NCBI GenBank assembly: GCA_030490835.1
Contig: CM059972.1
Span: 7,346,264 to 7,410,263, forward strand
DNA length: 64,000 nucleotides
Direction: 5' to 3'
Origin: Annona cherimola
Taxonomy: Eukaryota > Streptophyta > Magnoliopsida > Magnoliales > Annonaceae
Part shown: positions 38,184-50,459 of the stretch, in pieces
How the letters are laid out: each line of letters begins with the position of its first letter
How positions within the stretch are numbered: the first letter of the stretch is position 1
Notes under the pieces: model-generated
The model's input: only the letters and a program-made list of their open reading frames with translations
Database searches by the model: none
Told to the model about the DNA's origin: nothing
Translations under genes and position numbers: made by a program

Positions 38184-38463
38184 TATAATCATTAAGTGAT
38201 TACTTATTAGTCTGGCAAATTGTGCCCTTGCCTCTCCTTGTCAACCAGCATGTAACGGTGTTAACGAGCATCTTTAGATTTTCCACTATGTGTATCTAAA
38301 AAAATATATATAAGATAATTTTAATAATTTTAAAAAAATTTAAAAATTAATAAATTTCAATGGTGAAAGATGGGCCATGCGTTCGGTAAAAACTTAAAAA
38401 ATATATATTTTTTCACTGCCCTCGATACGAGTATGCGATTGGCCTCCGAGTATATATGGACTT

Positions 38464-38838
38464 GGACCTCAATTGTATGCGTTCGGGCGCATATATTTAT
38501 TTATTTTTATTTTTTTTTGAAATTTTTTTCATAAACTTGTTAGCCCAAATGTATTCAATGTATGTATCAATTTTTACCATTTTTGGAGATTTTTAGATAT
38601 TTATTTTTATTTTTGAAAATCAGTGGCATTTTAGAAAAATTACCTAAAATGCCACTGATTTTCAAAAATAAAAAATAAATATCTAAAATATTCCAAAAAT
38701 GGTAAAAATTTATACCTATATTAAATACACTTGTGCTAACAGGTTGATGAAATTTTTTTTTTAAAAAATAAAAAAATAGGTGTATGCGCCCGAGAGCATG
38801 CAACACTGCATGCTCCCGGGAGCATAAGATGAGGATCC
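38464..38838. mobile_element. Foldback MITE, Mutator-like
   Basis: The inverted arms begin GGACCTCA / GGATCCTC and include TGCGCCCGA and CCATTTTTGGA...GTGGCATTTTAG. The flanks are ATATGGACTT (38454-38463) and ATGTGGACTT (38839-38848), a duplication with one mismatch. A second copy at 48610-48984 exists through the block duplication. The 121-aa frame across it is an inverted-repeat artefact. Confidence 0.7.
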
Positions 38839-39111
38839 ATGTGGACTTGACCATCTGACACCGACTATCATGATTGTAATTTGTGCGTGGGGCTGAGATT
38901 TCTATCGGCGCGGAACCGAAGCCTCTGGGCATGCTCAGAGTAACGCAACCGTATGACTAAATCGGTTTAATTTTGAAATATAATATAATATGAAATTAAA
39001 AATGTATAATTTGTTATTAAATTTTTAATCTAAACAAAATGCATCTTTTATCGATAAATTAATATTGTTTAATTTCTGCTCTTAGTAGATAAACTAAGGG
39101 CTACTAGGCAC

Positions 39112-39483
39112 GGGAACGTGGCTCGGAAGCATACACCTAATTTTTTTTGAAATTTTTTTACAAGATTATTAACTAAGTATATTTAATATGTGTATCGATT
39201 TTTATCATTTTTGGAGTATTTTAAATATTTATTTTTTATTTTTGAAAATCAATGGCATTTTACATAATTTGTACTCCAAAAATGGTAAAAAAAAATATCG
39301 CTAATTTTCAAAAATCAAAAAAAAATATTTAAAGTACTCAAAAAATGATAAAAATTGATATGTATGTTAAACACACTTAAATTAAAAATTTTATAAAAAA
39401 ATTTGCAAAAAAATAAAAAAATGGGTATATGTACCCAAGAACATTGGAAGCTCAATGCTCCCGGGAGCATACGACCAGGCTCC
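39112..39483. mobile_element. Foldback MITE, Mutator-like (9-bp TSD)
   Basis: It is related to the element at 38464: the right arm ends 'atgctcccgggagcat...ccaggctcc', and the core carries the same 'tcatttttggagtatttt' motif in inverted pairs. The flanks ACTAGGCAC (39103-39111) and ACTAGGCAT (39484-39492) match at 8 of 9 bases. The duplicated copy is at 49258-49629. Confidence 0.65.
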
Positions 39484-39990
39484 ACTAGGCATGTGGCCTT
39501 GTGGTAACAAGGGTGGCACAAAAGTCATCAGTCAAATGTTTGAGTTTCCACAAGCGCGTGAAGTATTTTACCAATTCTATCCTAAGTAAAGGTGTTTTTA
39601 TAGATGGGGAATATTTATAAAAAAATTCTTCTATAAAATAATAGTTAAATATACTTAATTATAATATCATATGTCATAGCAAGTTAAAGTTTGACCAGTA
39701 CCATGAGAAACAAGTAAACAACACGAAGGTTGATCGTCTAGCGTCCTTTCAGTTTACGCATGAGATTGGAAAAAAATTTCATTTTCCATTAGTCAATGAG
39801 GAAGTTACATAAAACACATCATCTTTAGTTGAGAGAAGCTTTCGGCATTGTCAAGTTTTCTTCCGGGGACTCTTTGAGGAGCAATAACGCAGGTGAGGAG
39901 AGGTGAAGATCTAAGCTAAGGAAAGTGCTCTCTCGGGTGTCATTGGAGGGTTTTTTTTTATGTTTCTTTTCCTTCCCTTACCATCTGTAA

Positions 39991-40313
39991 ATGCTTTCGT
40001 CTTTTAAGCAATCAAGCAATTTAAGGCATATTGTGTATCCAACGTCGTGGAAAGAAGAGGACCTATTAATAGACGAGCTACAAACGCTGAAGATCTCAAA
40101 TGGAATGATCAAGAATCCAATTTCAAACAACACACATTCAATGATTTGCACTGTATGGTCCAAGAAGCCCTATAATAGGGAGACATTTAAAGCCGGGTTG
40201 AGATGTGTATGGAGGATGAAGGGTAAACATGATATCCTGGATGCAAAGGAGAATCAATATATTTTATCCTTTGAGAAGGAAGAGGATTTGCAGAGAATTA
40301 TGAAGGGGAGACC
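39991..40313 (+). pseudogene. LINE ORF1, N-terminal part (DUF4283-like)
   Basis: The frame begins MLSSFKQSSN and reads through TWSK...-like DUF4283 features such as ILSFEKEEDLQRIMKGRP, typical of the nucleic-acid-binding ORF1 of plant LINEs. It is cut at 40313 by the gypsy LTR. The frame resumes at 52010, in phase once the element and one TSD copy are discounted. Identical sequence recurs at 50137-50459. Confidence 0.8.
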
Positions 40314-40680
40314 TGATAATTAGAATTTGGTAACATATTTTGTGGATATTTTATACCAAATTGGTGGGTAATTAATTAATATTAATATGAAATTTGGTTT
40401 AAAATGTGATTTTGCAACATTTGGGTATTAAATATTAATTTCAAGCAATTTAAACAAATTTTCACAATATTTTGGCTTGAAATTATATTTTATTTGTTGC
40501 CATGAAATTAAACGGGTTTGAAATTATTTTAATGATTTTTACCAATTAATAATTTAAATATATTTTTTTTTGCAGGAAAACAAATTATACCGAATGGGCC
40601 CCACAAGATCAAATCATGCAAAAATCCAAGCCGCCCATTGAATGTGGACCCCAAGCAATAACAATCAACGTTTGTTTTCA

Positions 40681-40845
40681 TCCACCGAATGCATTCATGT
40701 AACCCGATTCAAAAGTCAACAGCATTGGACCCCACTTCCATAAATCCACCGAATGCATTCATTATGAAGACCCCACCAAGATCAGCAGCATGTTATCCGC
40801 CGAATGGATTCACTGAATTCACGTGAAATGCATTCATGTTATCCA
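40681..40845 (+). repeat. Repeated CACCGAATGCATTCA motif in LTR U3
   Basis: The motif occurs at 40683-40698 and 40747-40762, in variant form GCCGAATGGATTCA at ~40799-40812, and as AATGCATTCATG at ~40827. All lie 50-210 bp upstream of the TATA box, where promoter or enhancer elements of an LTR are expected. A function is inferred only. Confidence 0.6.
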
Positions 40846-40889
40846 TAGAAATTGATGGAGATGGGGCCCACAGAAATTGAGGTGTGGGC

Positions 40890-40899
40890 TATAAAAGCA
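40890..40899 (+). promoter_or_regulatory. TATA box of the gypsy 5' LTR
   Basis: CTATAAAAGC lies near the middle of the LTR in a GC-balanced setting and would place the transcript start near 40925, defining R. The second LTR has the same box at 51036-51045. Confidence 0.65.
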
Positions 40900-41865
40900 G
40901 CGTTCCGGAGCAGAGATTTTACACGCACAGCATTCGGCAGAAAAAAAAATAATATTCCGAGAAAGAAAGAGAGCAAAAGCAAGGTGGAGAGCACGGGCAA
41001 AAAGGCAGACCGGCGAGTTGCGTGGAGTAGCCGACAAACCATCGGGGCTTCATACCAATAAGCTTTTCTATCTTTTCCCTTTTAAATTTTTGTTATCTTG
41101 TTTAAGATGGGTTGTAATTTTAATTTTATTTTGAACTTAAACATGCTTGGCTAAATCCTAAATCTAGGGTTTATGATGTAGCATGCGTACAATGCAATGT
41201 GGTGTGGATTTTTAATTTATTTATGATGGATATTTTTGTTAATTTAATATATTGTAATTTTTATGTTTGCTTTGTACACGGGCCCGTACTTTTGCATGAT
41301 TCCATATATTAGGCGATGAAACCGAAAGGTAAAAATCTAATATACGAAAATCAAGATATTAAACCTGGAAATCTAAGTCCATGAAAATAGGCATGATAAC
41401 CTTGAGGAATTACATGAACAAACCACAGAACTTAATGGATTCTAATTAACTTAATCCCATGAGAATAGGTGGTTAAGAAAATTAGGGTACACCTTGTAGG
41501 TTTCGAGAGAAGGTGCAAGGATAAATTAGGGTTTGTTCTCCTTTAACAAACAATATCCAAATTAAATAATTATACCACTACCCGTTGCAAAATACGCATG
41601 TGAAATCCTAGACCCTAGGTATTTGCACTTTAGCTTTCTCTTCTCATTTTTAATTTGCACTTCTTCCCATTTTATTTATTTTCTTTCCCTTTTATTTACT
41701 GCATTTTCTCCCCACTTTTCTGTTTTATTTGCTATATTCACTCTATATCCGACACGAAAGCATTTAAAAGTAAAAATTTATAGTCCTGAATTCCCTGTGG
41801 ATCGATAATTTAAATACTACAATCTACGACCCGTGCACTTGCGGTAAGATTTCGAACAAGTATTT

Positions 41866-41883
41866 TGGCGCCGTTGCCGGGGA
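41866..41883 (+). other. Primer-binding site complementary to tRNA-Asp
   Basis: TGGCGCCGTTGCCGGGGA lies 7 bp downstream of the LTR end. Its complement matches the CCA-bearing 3' end of plant tRNA-Asp(GTC) over 18 bases, by my recollection of that tRNA. Confidence 0.85.
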
Positions 41884-41887
41884 ATTC

Positions 41888-42250
41888 GGCGTTACTTTAA
41901 ATTTTTTTTTTTAGATACTTTCTTTATTTATTTTATTTTATTTTATTTTATTTTTTTTTTTCTCTTTCTTTCCTTCTCTATTTTTTTTTCTATCTTTACT
42001 TTCTATTTTTTGTCTCCGTCTATTTATATAATATTTTTAATTATTATTATTATTATTATTATTTTATTATTATTATTATTTTTTATATTATTATTTTTAT
42101 TATTACTTTTATTTTTATTTTTTTTTTATTATTATTTTTATTATTATTTTTTTTTTTTTTTAATTTTTTTTTTAATTTTTAATTTTTTTTAAATTTTTAA
42201 TTTTTAAATTTTTATTTTAAATTTTTTTTTTTCTTTTCCATCTCTAGTCC

Positions 42251-42282
<32 letters not shown>

Positions 42283-42309
42283 GTTCTAAATTAGCTGGTT
42301 AATCTTTGT
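41888..42309 (+). repeat. T-rich leader with (ATT)n tracts
   Basis: It is a near-pure A/T leader between PBS and gag, with ATT repeats at ~42040-42085 and ~42256-42283. The frame at 42010-42192 is low-complexity Phe/Leu/Ile and not a gene. Confidence 0.8.
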
Positions 42310-45300
42310 ATGCACCCACATACCAGAAACTTTGCAAAACAACTAGCTGAAAAACTCTTTGTTGCTAACCCTGAGATTGAACGTTCTTTTAGGAGAAGAA
42401 TTCGTGACTATAAGCAGCAGCAATCTTCTCAAGACACTATGGAGGAACGCAATGATCCAAACCCGCCACATCAAGAGCAGGAGGAAGGCCAGGCCGAGAA
42501 CAACGCTCCTCCCAGAAAGTTGACTCTAAGTGATCGGAACCGCCCAAACCCTCGTGGATTTCGATCATGCATTGTTGAACCAGAAATTGATGGAAGAAAT
42601 TTTGAACTAAATCCCGGTCTCATCCGGATGGTTCAACAAGACCAATTTGCAGGACTCCCTTCTGAAAATCCAAATGTACACATCACAAAATTCCTGCAAT
42701 TATGCAACACAAGTAGAGTGCAAAACATTCCACGCGAGGTAATTCGCTTGCAGCTTTTTCCATTTTCTCTTCGAGACAGGGCAAGCGAATGGTTTTATTC
42801 TATGCCACCTGACACATTCAATACATGGGATGAACTATCTACAACATTCCTGGAAAAGTTCTTTCCACCAAATAAAACCAGGAAAATCAAAGACGAGATT
42901 AATCAGTTTGTCCAAAAAGATGGCGAAACCTTATATGATGCATGGGAGAGAATGAAAGATCTGCAACGCAAGTGCCCTCATCATGGTATCTCACAAGGAG
43001 ACATTATTGAAAATTTTTTCAATGGACTCGATCGACCTAGCCGAAGTGCCGTTAACTCAGCCGCTGGAGGGCGATTCATGCGACTCACTGACGAGGAGGC
43101 CCTCAAACTCCTCGATGACCTAGCTCTTTATGATTCTCAATATGGCGATGTCAGAGGAACCTCTCGGCGAGGAAATGTCTATGATATTGAATCTATGCAT
43201 GCTATACATGATAAACTTGATAAAATTTTGCAGCAAAAGAGGCAGGAATCCAAAGATCTGCATGCATCTTCTTCTGGGCACAGCTCATGTGAAATTTGTG
43301 GAGCCTCACACTACACATCTGAGTGTAGTTTCGCCATTAAAGACACCACGGGGGAGCAAGCTAATGCAATCAACAACCAATATGACGCTCGCGCATATGG
43401 TAACCCCTATTCCAATACTTACAACCCCGGATGGAGGAATCATCCAAATTTTTCTTGGGCAAACCAGTCAAACACCCAAAATTTTGCTCAAAATAATAAG
43501 CCACCTGGTTTCCTTAGAAAACCACTGAACCCTCCTCCATTTCAGACCCAACAAGCCTTACCTGCACCACCTCAAGCGCAACCCACTGAGTCCATGCTCG
43601 AAAATATCATCCTAATGCTCAAGAAAAATGATGAAAGAATGGACCAAATGCAAACCCATATCAAGTTGCTTGAAAATCAAATTGCTCAAAATGCCACAGC
43701 CTCATCCCAAAGAAACCAGGGTAAACTCCCTAGCCAACCTGAAATAAATCCTAGGGAGCAGGTACAGGCGATTACTTTGCGAAGTGGAAAGCAGCTCAAC
43801 CCACCTCATATGGTCTCAGAAAAAGATGCCGAGCAGAAAAAGAAGCAAGAAGAGGAGCCACAACCAGAACCGGTGGTGGAAAAGCCATATGTACCACCAC
43901 CTCCTTACCAGCCTCCTCTCCCCTTTCCACAAAGGCAGCAACAGGCTAAGCTTCAAAAGCAGTTCGAGAAGTTTGTTTCAACTCTTAAAAACTTGTCAAT
44001 AAACGTACCCTTCATCGACATGCTTTCTCAAATGCCAACTTATGCGAAATTTCTCAAGGATATGTTATCCAACAAAAGAAAACTCGAGGAGTACGGAACT
44101 ATTTCGCTTACTGAGGAGTGCAGCGCCATTTTGCAGAACAAGTTGCCTGAAAAGCTAAAGGACCCTGGAAGCTTCTCCATTCCATGTGATCTTGGGAATG
44201 TCCAAATCAGCAAAGCACTATGTGATCTCGGAGCAAGTGTAAGTCTAATCCCACTTTCAATATGTAAAAAGTTGAACATGGGTGATCCAAAACCAACATC
44301 TATGTCTCTCCAACTGGCCGACCGATCAATCAAATTTCCAGTCGGCATCCTTGAAGACGTACCTTTAAAAGTTGGCAAACTATTCATCCCAGTCGACTTT
44401 GTGGTCCTCGACATGGAGGAGGATCGCCAAATCCCGATCATTCTCGGGCGACCTTTCTTAGCCACCGCTGGAGCAATCATAGACGTCAAGAATGGCCGAC
44501 TCTCACTAACAGTTGGAGATGAACAAATCGAATTTAATCTTTCTGAGGCAACAAAGCAACTGTCAACTGATAACTCTTGCCTGCGGGTCGACGTCATCAA
44601 CCCTTTGCCGATCGAAGAAAAGGATGACTTGATAGAGGTATGTATCATTCAGGGTGCAACTGTTGAAAATAATAACCCTGAACTATCTGCTTGTGCAGCT
44701 CTCTTGGATGGAGCCCCTTTCATCTCACCGGCTGCCAATTCACCTCATGAAAAGTTGGATGCAGACTTCAATTTTTCTCCATCAACAAAAAAGGAAGAAG
44801 CACCAAAGGTAGAACTTAAACCTCTTCCTAAAAATCTCAGGTATGCATTTCTTGACCCAAACGATACTTATCCAGTCATAATCAACGCAAATCTTTTCGA
44901 ATCCCAAGCCGATGAACTGTTAAATGTGTTAAGAAGACATAGGAAGGCAATTGGTTACTGCATCAATGATCTACCTGGTATCAGTCCTTCTCTATGCATG
45001 CACAGAATTTTAATGGAAGAAAATTGTAAAACAAGCATTGAACCTCAGAGGCGTCTGAATCCAAACATGAAAGAAGTAGTGAAAAAGGAAATTTTAAAAC
45101 TTCTAGATGCTGGAATCATCTACCCCATTTCTGATAGCAGTTGGGTAAGCCCTGTACATGTTGTACCAAAGAAAGGCGGTATGACTGTCGTAAAAAATGA
45201 TAAAAATGAACTTATACCCACAAGGACAGTCACAGGTTGGCGAATGTGCATTGATTATCGCAAATTAAACATTGCCACCCGAAAGGATCATTTTCCCTTG

Positions 45301-47724
45301 CCTTTCATTGATCAAATGCTTGAAAGACTTGCCAATCACTCTTACTTCTGCTATTTGGATGGGTACTCTGGCTACTTTCAGATTCCTATTCACCCACAGG
45401 ATCAAGAGAAAACCACTTTCACTTGTCCATACGGCACATTTGCATACAGACGCATGCCTTTCGGTCTTTGTAATGCACCTGCCACCTTTCAACGATGCAT
45501 GATGGCCATATTTTCTGATTATATTGAACACATAATGGAAGTGTTTATGGATGATTTTTCTGTTTATGGAACTACATTTGAATCATGTTTATCTAACCTA
45601 TCTAAGGTTTTACAGAGATGCGAAGAAATCAATCTGGTGTTGAATTGGGAAAAATGTCATTTCATGGTAGAGGAAGGGATTGTGTTAGGACATTTAGTCT
45701 CAAGCAGAGGTATTGAGGTTGACCGGGCAAAAATAGAAGTCATTGAAAAATTACCGCCACCCAATTCGGTCAAAGGAATTCGGAGTTTTCTGGGACATGC
45801 CGGTTTCTATCGGCGTTTCATTAAAGATTTTTCTAAAATTGCTAAGCCACTGACTAACCTGCTAAATCAAGATGTAAAATTTAATTTTTCTGATGACTGT
45901 TTAACTTCATTTTGCAGGTTGAAAAAAGCTTTGACCACTGTTCCAATCATACAACCACCTAACTGGAACCTACCATTTGAAATCATGTGCGATGCAAGCA
46001 ACCATGCTGTTGGAGCTGTTTTGGGTCAACGGAAGGACAACAAGCCAGTAGTGATTTATTATGCAAGCAAAACTTTAGATGATGCTCAAGTCAACTATGC
46101 AACCACTGAAAAAGAATTACTGGCTGTTGTTTTTGCTATTGATAAATTTCGTTCTTATCTTGTAGGGTCAAAAGTGATTGTCTATACAGACCATGCAGCT
46201 ATTCGCTATTTAATTGCCAAGAAAGATGCTAAACCAAGATTGATTCGCTGGATTTTGCTATTACAAGAATTTGATCTTGAAATTCGAGACAAAAAGGGCA
46301 CAGAAAATGTGGTTGCTGATCATCTGTCGAGACTGTCATCAACTGGGAAAATGGATCTAAATAAAAATGATCAAATTAACGAGGAATTTCCTGATGAATC
46401 CCTTCTTGCACTGAAAGAAATATCAATGCCATGGTATGGAGACATTGTTAATTACTTAGTTTGTAAAGAAATTCCATCCAATTTCAGCTATCAACAGAAA
46501 AAGCGATTCATGGCGGATGTGAAATACTACATATGGGAGGACCCATACCTTTACAAGAGATGCGGCGACGGTCTGATTCGCCGATGTGTACCAAACGAAG
46601 AAATTCAAAGCATCCTTTACCACTGTCATTCTTCACCATATGGTGGCCACATGGGTCCCACCAAAACAGCAGCAAAAGTCTTACAATCAGGTTTTTTCTG
46701 GCCCACTTTGTTCAAAGATGCTCGATCTTTTACACTAACCTGTGACAGGTGTCAAAGGACAGGAAACATTTCAAGGCGAAACGAGATGCCACTCACAAGC
46801 ATTCTCGAGGTCGAACCATTCGATGTCTGGGGCATGGATTTCATGGGACCTTTCCCATCCTCATTCAACAACCAGTACATACTTCTGGCAGTTGATTACG
46901 TAACTAAATGGGTGGAGGCGATCGCTTCTCCAACAAATGATTCGCGGGTGGTCACCAAATTCTTGAAACGCAATATTTTTACCAGATTTGGTGTACCACG
47001 AGCAATCATAAGTGACGGAGGAAGTCATTTTTGTAACAAGCAAATGGAGCAACTGCTCAAGAAATATGGGGTCACACATAAAATCGCCACCCCATACCAT
47101 CCACAAACAAGTGGTCAGGCTGAAATCTCAAACCGCGAGATTAAACAGATACTTGAGAAGACGGTATCCCAATCACGGCGAGATTGGTCAAGGCAACTCG
47201 ATGATGCTCTTTGGGCATACCGTACTGCATTCAAGACTCCCATCGGAACAACACCTTTCCGACTAGTCTACGGAAAATCATGTCACTTGCCTGTAGAGCT
47301 GGAGCACAAAGCATACTGGGCAATCAAATTTTTAAATTTTGATCTGAAATCTGCAGGAGAAAGGCGCCTACTACAACTCGATGAACTTGAAGAGATTCGA
47401 CTAGACGCCTATGAAAATTCAAAGATGTACAAGGAGAAAACAAAATTTTGGCATGACAAACACATTCGTCAGAAGGTAATCAAAGTCAATGACTTGGTTT
47501 TGCTTTTTAATTCTCGTTTTAAATTGTTTCCAGGAAAATTGAAGTCGAGGTGGTCGGGACCATTCAAAGTATTACAAGTGTTTCCTCATGGAGCTGTTGA
47601 AATCTGGAGTGAAAAGACAGGAGCATTTAAAGTCAATGGGCAGCGCCTCAAACCCTATTTCTCAGGGGATCACATTCCAATTGGAGTCATCCACTCCTTC
47701 TGCGATACCACGCCACTCAATTGA
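42310..47724 (+). CDS. Gypsy (Athila-like) gag-pol polyprotein, intact
   Basis: A single 1804-aa frame. The gag domain spans roughly residues 135-280 ([23 protein letters not shown]), with a knuckle [13 protein letters not shown] at 327-339. The aspartic protease motif is [15 protein letters not shown] (DLGAS near 639), the variant usual in this lineage. Reverse transcriptase follows ([19 protein letters not shown], catalytic FMDDF at ~1079), then RNase H ([13 protein letters not shown]), and integrase with a zinc-binding H/C region (~1438-1475) and DDE residues (WGMDFMGPF ~1507, SDGGSHF ~1568, SGQAE). The C-terminus has a GPFKV segment. No stop or frameshift occurs, so the protein looks functional, although the element is structurally incomplete. 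No env-like ORF remains. It is a transposon, not a host gene. Confidence 0.96.
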   Translation: MHPHTRNFAKQLAEKLFVANPEIERSFRRRIRDYKQQQSSQDTMEERNDPNPPHQEQEEGQAENNAPPRKLTLSDRNRPNPRGFRSCIVEPEIDGRNFELNPGLIRMVQQDQFAGLPSENPNVHITKFLQLCNTSRVQNIPREVIRLQLFPFSLRDRASEWFYSMPPDTFNTWDELSTTFLEKFFPPNKTRKIKDEINQFVQKDGETLYDAWERMKDLQRKCPHHGISQGDIIENFFNGLDRPSRSAVNSAAGGRFMRLTDEEALKLLDDLALYDSQYGDVRGTSRRGNVYDIESMHAIHDKLDKILQQKRQESKDLHASSSGHSSCEICGASHYTSECSFAIKDTTGEQANAINNQYDARAYGNPYSNTYNPGWRNHPNFSWANQSNTQNFAQNNKPPGFLRKPLNPPPFQTQQALPAPPQAQPTESMLENIILMLKKNDERMDQMQTHIKLLENQIAQNATASSQRNQGKLPSQPEINPREQVQAITLRSGKQLNPPHMVSEKDAEQKKKQEEEPQPEPVVEKPYVPPPPYQPPLPFPQRQQQAKLQKQFEKFVSTLKNLSINVPFIDMLSQMPTYAKFLKDMLSNKRKLEEYGTISLTEECSAILQNKLPEKLKDPGSFSIPCDLGNVQISKALCDLGASVSLIPLSICKKLNMGDPKPTSMSLQLADRSIKFPVGILEDVPLKVGKLFIPVDFVVLDMEEDRQIPIILGRPFLATAGAIIDVKNGRLSLTVGDEQIEFNLSEATKQLSTDNSCLRVDVINPLPIEEKDDLIEVCIIQGATVENNNPELSACAALLDGAPFISPAANSPHEKLDADFNFSPSTKKEEAPKVELKPLPKNLRYAFLDPNDTYPVIINANLFESQADELLNVLRRHRKAIGYCINDLPGISPSLCMHRILMEENCKTSIEPQRRLNPNMKEVVKKEILKLLDAGIIYPISDSSWVSPVHVVPKKGGMTVVKNDKNELIPTRTVTGWRMCIDYRKLNIATRKDHFPLPFIDQMLERLANHSYFCYLDGYSGYFQIPIHPQDQEKTTFTCPYGTFAYRRMPFGLCNAPATFQRCMMAIFSDYIEHIMEVFMDDFSVYGTTFESCLSNLSKVLQRCEEINLVLNWEKCHFMVEEGIVLGHLVSSRGIEVDRAKIEVIEKLPPPNSVKGIRSFLGHAGFYRRFIKDFSKIAKPLTNLLNQDVKFNFSDDCLTSFCRLKKALTTVPIIQPPNWNLPFEIMCDASNHAVGAVLGQRKDNKPVVIYYASKTLDDAQVNYATTEKELLAVVFAIDKFRSYLVGSKVIVYTDHAAIRYLIAKKDAKPRLIRWILLLQEFDLEIRDKKGTENVVADHLSRLSSTGKMDLNKNDQINEEFPDESLLALKEISMPWYGDIVNYLVCKEIPSNFSYQQKKRFMADVKYYIWEDPYLYKRCGDGLIRRCVPNEEIQSILYHCHSSPYGGHMGPTKTAAKVLQSGFFWPTLFKDARSFTLTCDRCQRTGNISRRNEMPLTSILEVEPFDVWGMDFMGPFPSSFNNQYILLAVDYVTKWVEAIASPTNDSRVVTKFLKRNIFTRFGVPRAIISDGGSHFCNKQMEQLLKKYGVTHKIATPYHPQTSGQAEISNREIKQILEKTVSQSRRDWSRQLDDALWAYRTAFKTPIGTTPFRLVYGKSCHLPVELEHKAYWAIKFLNFDLKSAGERRLLQLDELEEIRLDAYENSKMYKEKTKFWHDKHIRQKVIKVNDLVLLFNSRFKLFPGKLKSRWSGPFKVLQVFPHGAVEIWSEKTGAFKVNGQRLKPYFSGDHIPIGVIHSFCDTTPLN

Positions 47725-49954
47725 AGATCTGAAGTCAGGCTAATGACTTTAAACAAAGCGCTTTTCGGGAGGCAACCCGAATTTTTCTTTCCATCAGGGA
47801 AGTTTTAGTTATTTCTTTTAGTTCCTTTTTAGAATTTTGATACTTTTTAATTTTAAGCTTTATTGGTTATTTTCAGGTTCTACATAAAAAAAAGCACCAT
47901 TGGTTGCAAATTCGGTTCAACTCGCCAAAAACAGGGAAGTTAACATTTTACAATTCTCTTTTATGGCATGATTTACATTGAGGACAATGTCAACTTCAAG
48001 TGTGGGAGTGAATGCGTTGCATTAATTTTCTCTAAATATTTCTTTCACTACCCTAATATTTATATGTTTGCTTAAAAAAAAAAATGAAAAATTCTTGCAT
48101 AAAAGATTATATTAGACCCCACGTTGAACTCTTGAATGCCTTGAAAGCAAACCATATGTGAAATTTCAACATCTTTGAGTGAGGAAAAGTTGAAGCTTAA
48201 TGAGATGTTAAAAATTATTTTTGAACATGTACTTGTTGAAAATACTTAGATTTTTTGTCCGTAATCACTTGATGAAACTGATATACCTAAGAGCTAATAT
48301 TGTTTTCTTTTAAAATCAGAATAATCCTCTATAATCATTAAGTGATTACTTATTAGTCTGGCAAATTGTGCCCTTGCCTCTCCTTGTCAACCAGCATGTA
48401 ACGGTGTTAACGAGCATCTTTAGATTTTCCACTATGTGTATCTAAAAAAATATATATAAGATAATTTTAATAATTTTAAAAAAATTTAAAAATTAATAAA
48501 TTTCAATGGTGAAAGATGGGCCATGCGTTCGGTAAAAACTTAAAAAATATATATTTTTTCACTGCCCTCGATACGAGTATGCGATTGGCCTCCGAGTATA
48601 TATGGACTTGGACCTCAATTGTATGCGTTCGGGCGCATATATTTATTTATTTTTATTTTTTTTTGAAATTTTTTTCATAAACTTGTTAGCCCAAATGTAT
48701 TCAATGTATGTATCAATTTTTACCATTTTTGGAGATTTTTAGATATTTATTTTTATTTTTGAAAATCAGTGGCATTTTAGAAAAATTACCTAAAATGCCA
48801 CTGATTTTCAAAAATAAAAAATAAATATCTAAAATATTCCAAAAATGGTAAAAATTTATACCTATATTAAATACACTTGTGCTAACAGGTTGATGAAATT
48901 TTTTTTTTAAAAAATAAAAAAATAGGTGTATGCGCCCGAGAGCATGCAACACTGCATGCTCCCGGGAGCATAAGATGAGGATCCATGTGGACTTGACCAT
49001 CTGACACCGACTATCATGATTGTAATTTGTGCGTGGGGCTGAGATTTCTATCGGCGCGGAACCGAAGCCTCTGGGCATGCTCAGAGTAACGCAACCGTAT
49101 GACTAAATCGGTTTAATTTTGAAATATAATATAATATGAAATTAAAAATGTATAATTTGTTATTAAATTTTTAATCTAAACAAAATGCATCTTTTATCGA
49201 TAAATTAATATTGTTTAATTTCTGCTCTTAGTAGATAAACTAAGGGCTACTAGGCACGGGAACGTGGCTCGGAAGCATACACCTAATTTTTTTTGAAATT
49301 TTTTTACAAGATTATTAACTAAGTATATTTAATATGTGTATCGATTTTTATCATTTTTGGAGTATTTTAAATATTTATTTTTTATTTTTGAAAATCAATG
49401 GCATTTTACATAATTTGTACTCCAAAAATGGTAAAAAAAAATATCGCTAATTTTCAAAAATCAAAAAAAAATATTTAAAGTACTCAAAAAATGATAAAAA
49501 TTGATATGTATGTTAAACACACTTAAATTAAAAATTTTATAAAAAAATTTGCAAAAAAATAAAAAAATGGGTATATGTACCCAAGAACATTGGAAGCTCA
49601 ATGCTCCCGGGAGCATACGACCAGGCTCCACTAGGCATGTGGCCTTGTGGTAACAAGGGTGGCACAAAAGTCATCAGTCAAATGTTTGAGTTTCCACAAG
49701 CGCGTGAAGTATTTTACCAATTCTATCCTAAGTAAAGGTGTTTTTATAGATGGGGAATATTTATAAAAAAATTCTTCTATAAAATAATAGTTAAATATAC
49801 TTAATTATAATATCATATGTCATAGCAAGTTAAAGTTTGACCAGTACCATGAGAAACAAGTAAACAACACGAAGGTTGATCGTCTAGCGTCCTTTCAGTT
49901 TACGCATGAGATTGGAAAAAAATTTCATTTTCCATTAGTCAATGAGGAAGTTAC

Positions 49955-50459
49955 ATAAAACACATCATCTTTAGTTGAGAGAAGCTTTCGGCATTGTCAA
50001 GTTTTCTTCCGGGGACTCTTTGAGGAGCAATAACGCAGGTGAGGAGAGGTGAAGATCTAAGCTAAGGAAAGTGCTCTCTCGGGTGTCATTGGAGGGTTTT
50101 TTTTTATGTTTCTTTTCCTTCCCTTACCATCTGTAAATGCTTTCGTCTTTTAAGCAATCAAGCAATTTAAGGCATATTGTGTATCCAACGTCGTGGAAAG
50201 AAGAGGACCTATTAATAGACGAGCTACAAACGCTGAAGATCTCAAATGGAATGATCAAGAATCCAATTTCAAACAACACACATTCAATGATTTGCACTGT
50301 ATGGTCCAAGAAGCCCTATAATAGGGAGACATTTAAAGCCGGGTTGAGATGTGTATGGAGGATGAAGGGTAAACATGATATCCTGGATGCAAAGGAGAAT
50401 CAATATATTTTATCCTTTGAGAAGGAAGAGGATTTGCAGAGAATTATGAAGGGGAGACC
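49955..50459 (+). pseudogene. Duplicated LINE 5' end with ORF1 N-terminus
   Basis: It is an unaltered repeat of 39809-40313, with the ORF1 start at 50137. This copy, not the left one, is separated from the rest of the LINE by only one LTR. Confidence 0.85.

Larger units (their letters stand above)
40314..41858 (+). repeat. 5' LTR of the Athila-like gypsy element
   Basis: The 1545-bp LTR starts TGATAATTAG and ends TTTCGAACA. It is preceded by the target duplication AGACC (40309-40313) and followed, after a short gap, by the primer-binding site. A TATA box lies at 40890-40899, and motif repeats lie upstream of it. It matches the LTR at 50460-52004 without indels. Confidence 0.92.
38184..41860 (+). 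repeat. Left copy of a 3677-bp duplicated block (offset 10,146 bp)
   Basis: It matches 48330-52006 with a constant offset of 10,146 bases and identical translated frames throughout, so there are no indels. The block is not one LTR. In order it contains host flank with two foldback MITEs, a LINE target duplication (39795-39808), the LINE 5' end (39809-40313) and a complete gypsy LTR (40314-41858). The sequence to the left (38183 and lower) is unlike that left of 48330. Confidence 0.95.
41859..48329 (+). mobile_element. Internal region of the gypsy element, 3' end missing
   Basis: It runs from the PBS through an AT-rich leader and a single gag-pol frame to 48329, where it stops abruptly at the duplicated block. 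Downstream of pol are the lineage-typical 'aaagcgcttttcgggaggcaacccg' (47756) and 'gaggacaatgtcaacttcaagtgtgggagtg' (47979). No 3' LTR of its own directly follows, and no PPT adjoins the junction, so the end of the internal region is lost. Confidence 0.85.

Noticed and set aside
38567..38932. 121-aa protein present twice (also 48713-49078)
   Set aside because: The frame runs across a foldback MITE; its two copies come from the block duplication, not selection.
38184..41860. A 3.7-kb LTR as the repeated unit
   Set aside because: The repeat lacks TG...CA ends and target duplications, and contains LINE and MITE sequence. The true LTR is 40314-41858, with AGACC flanks.
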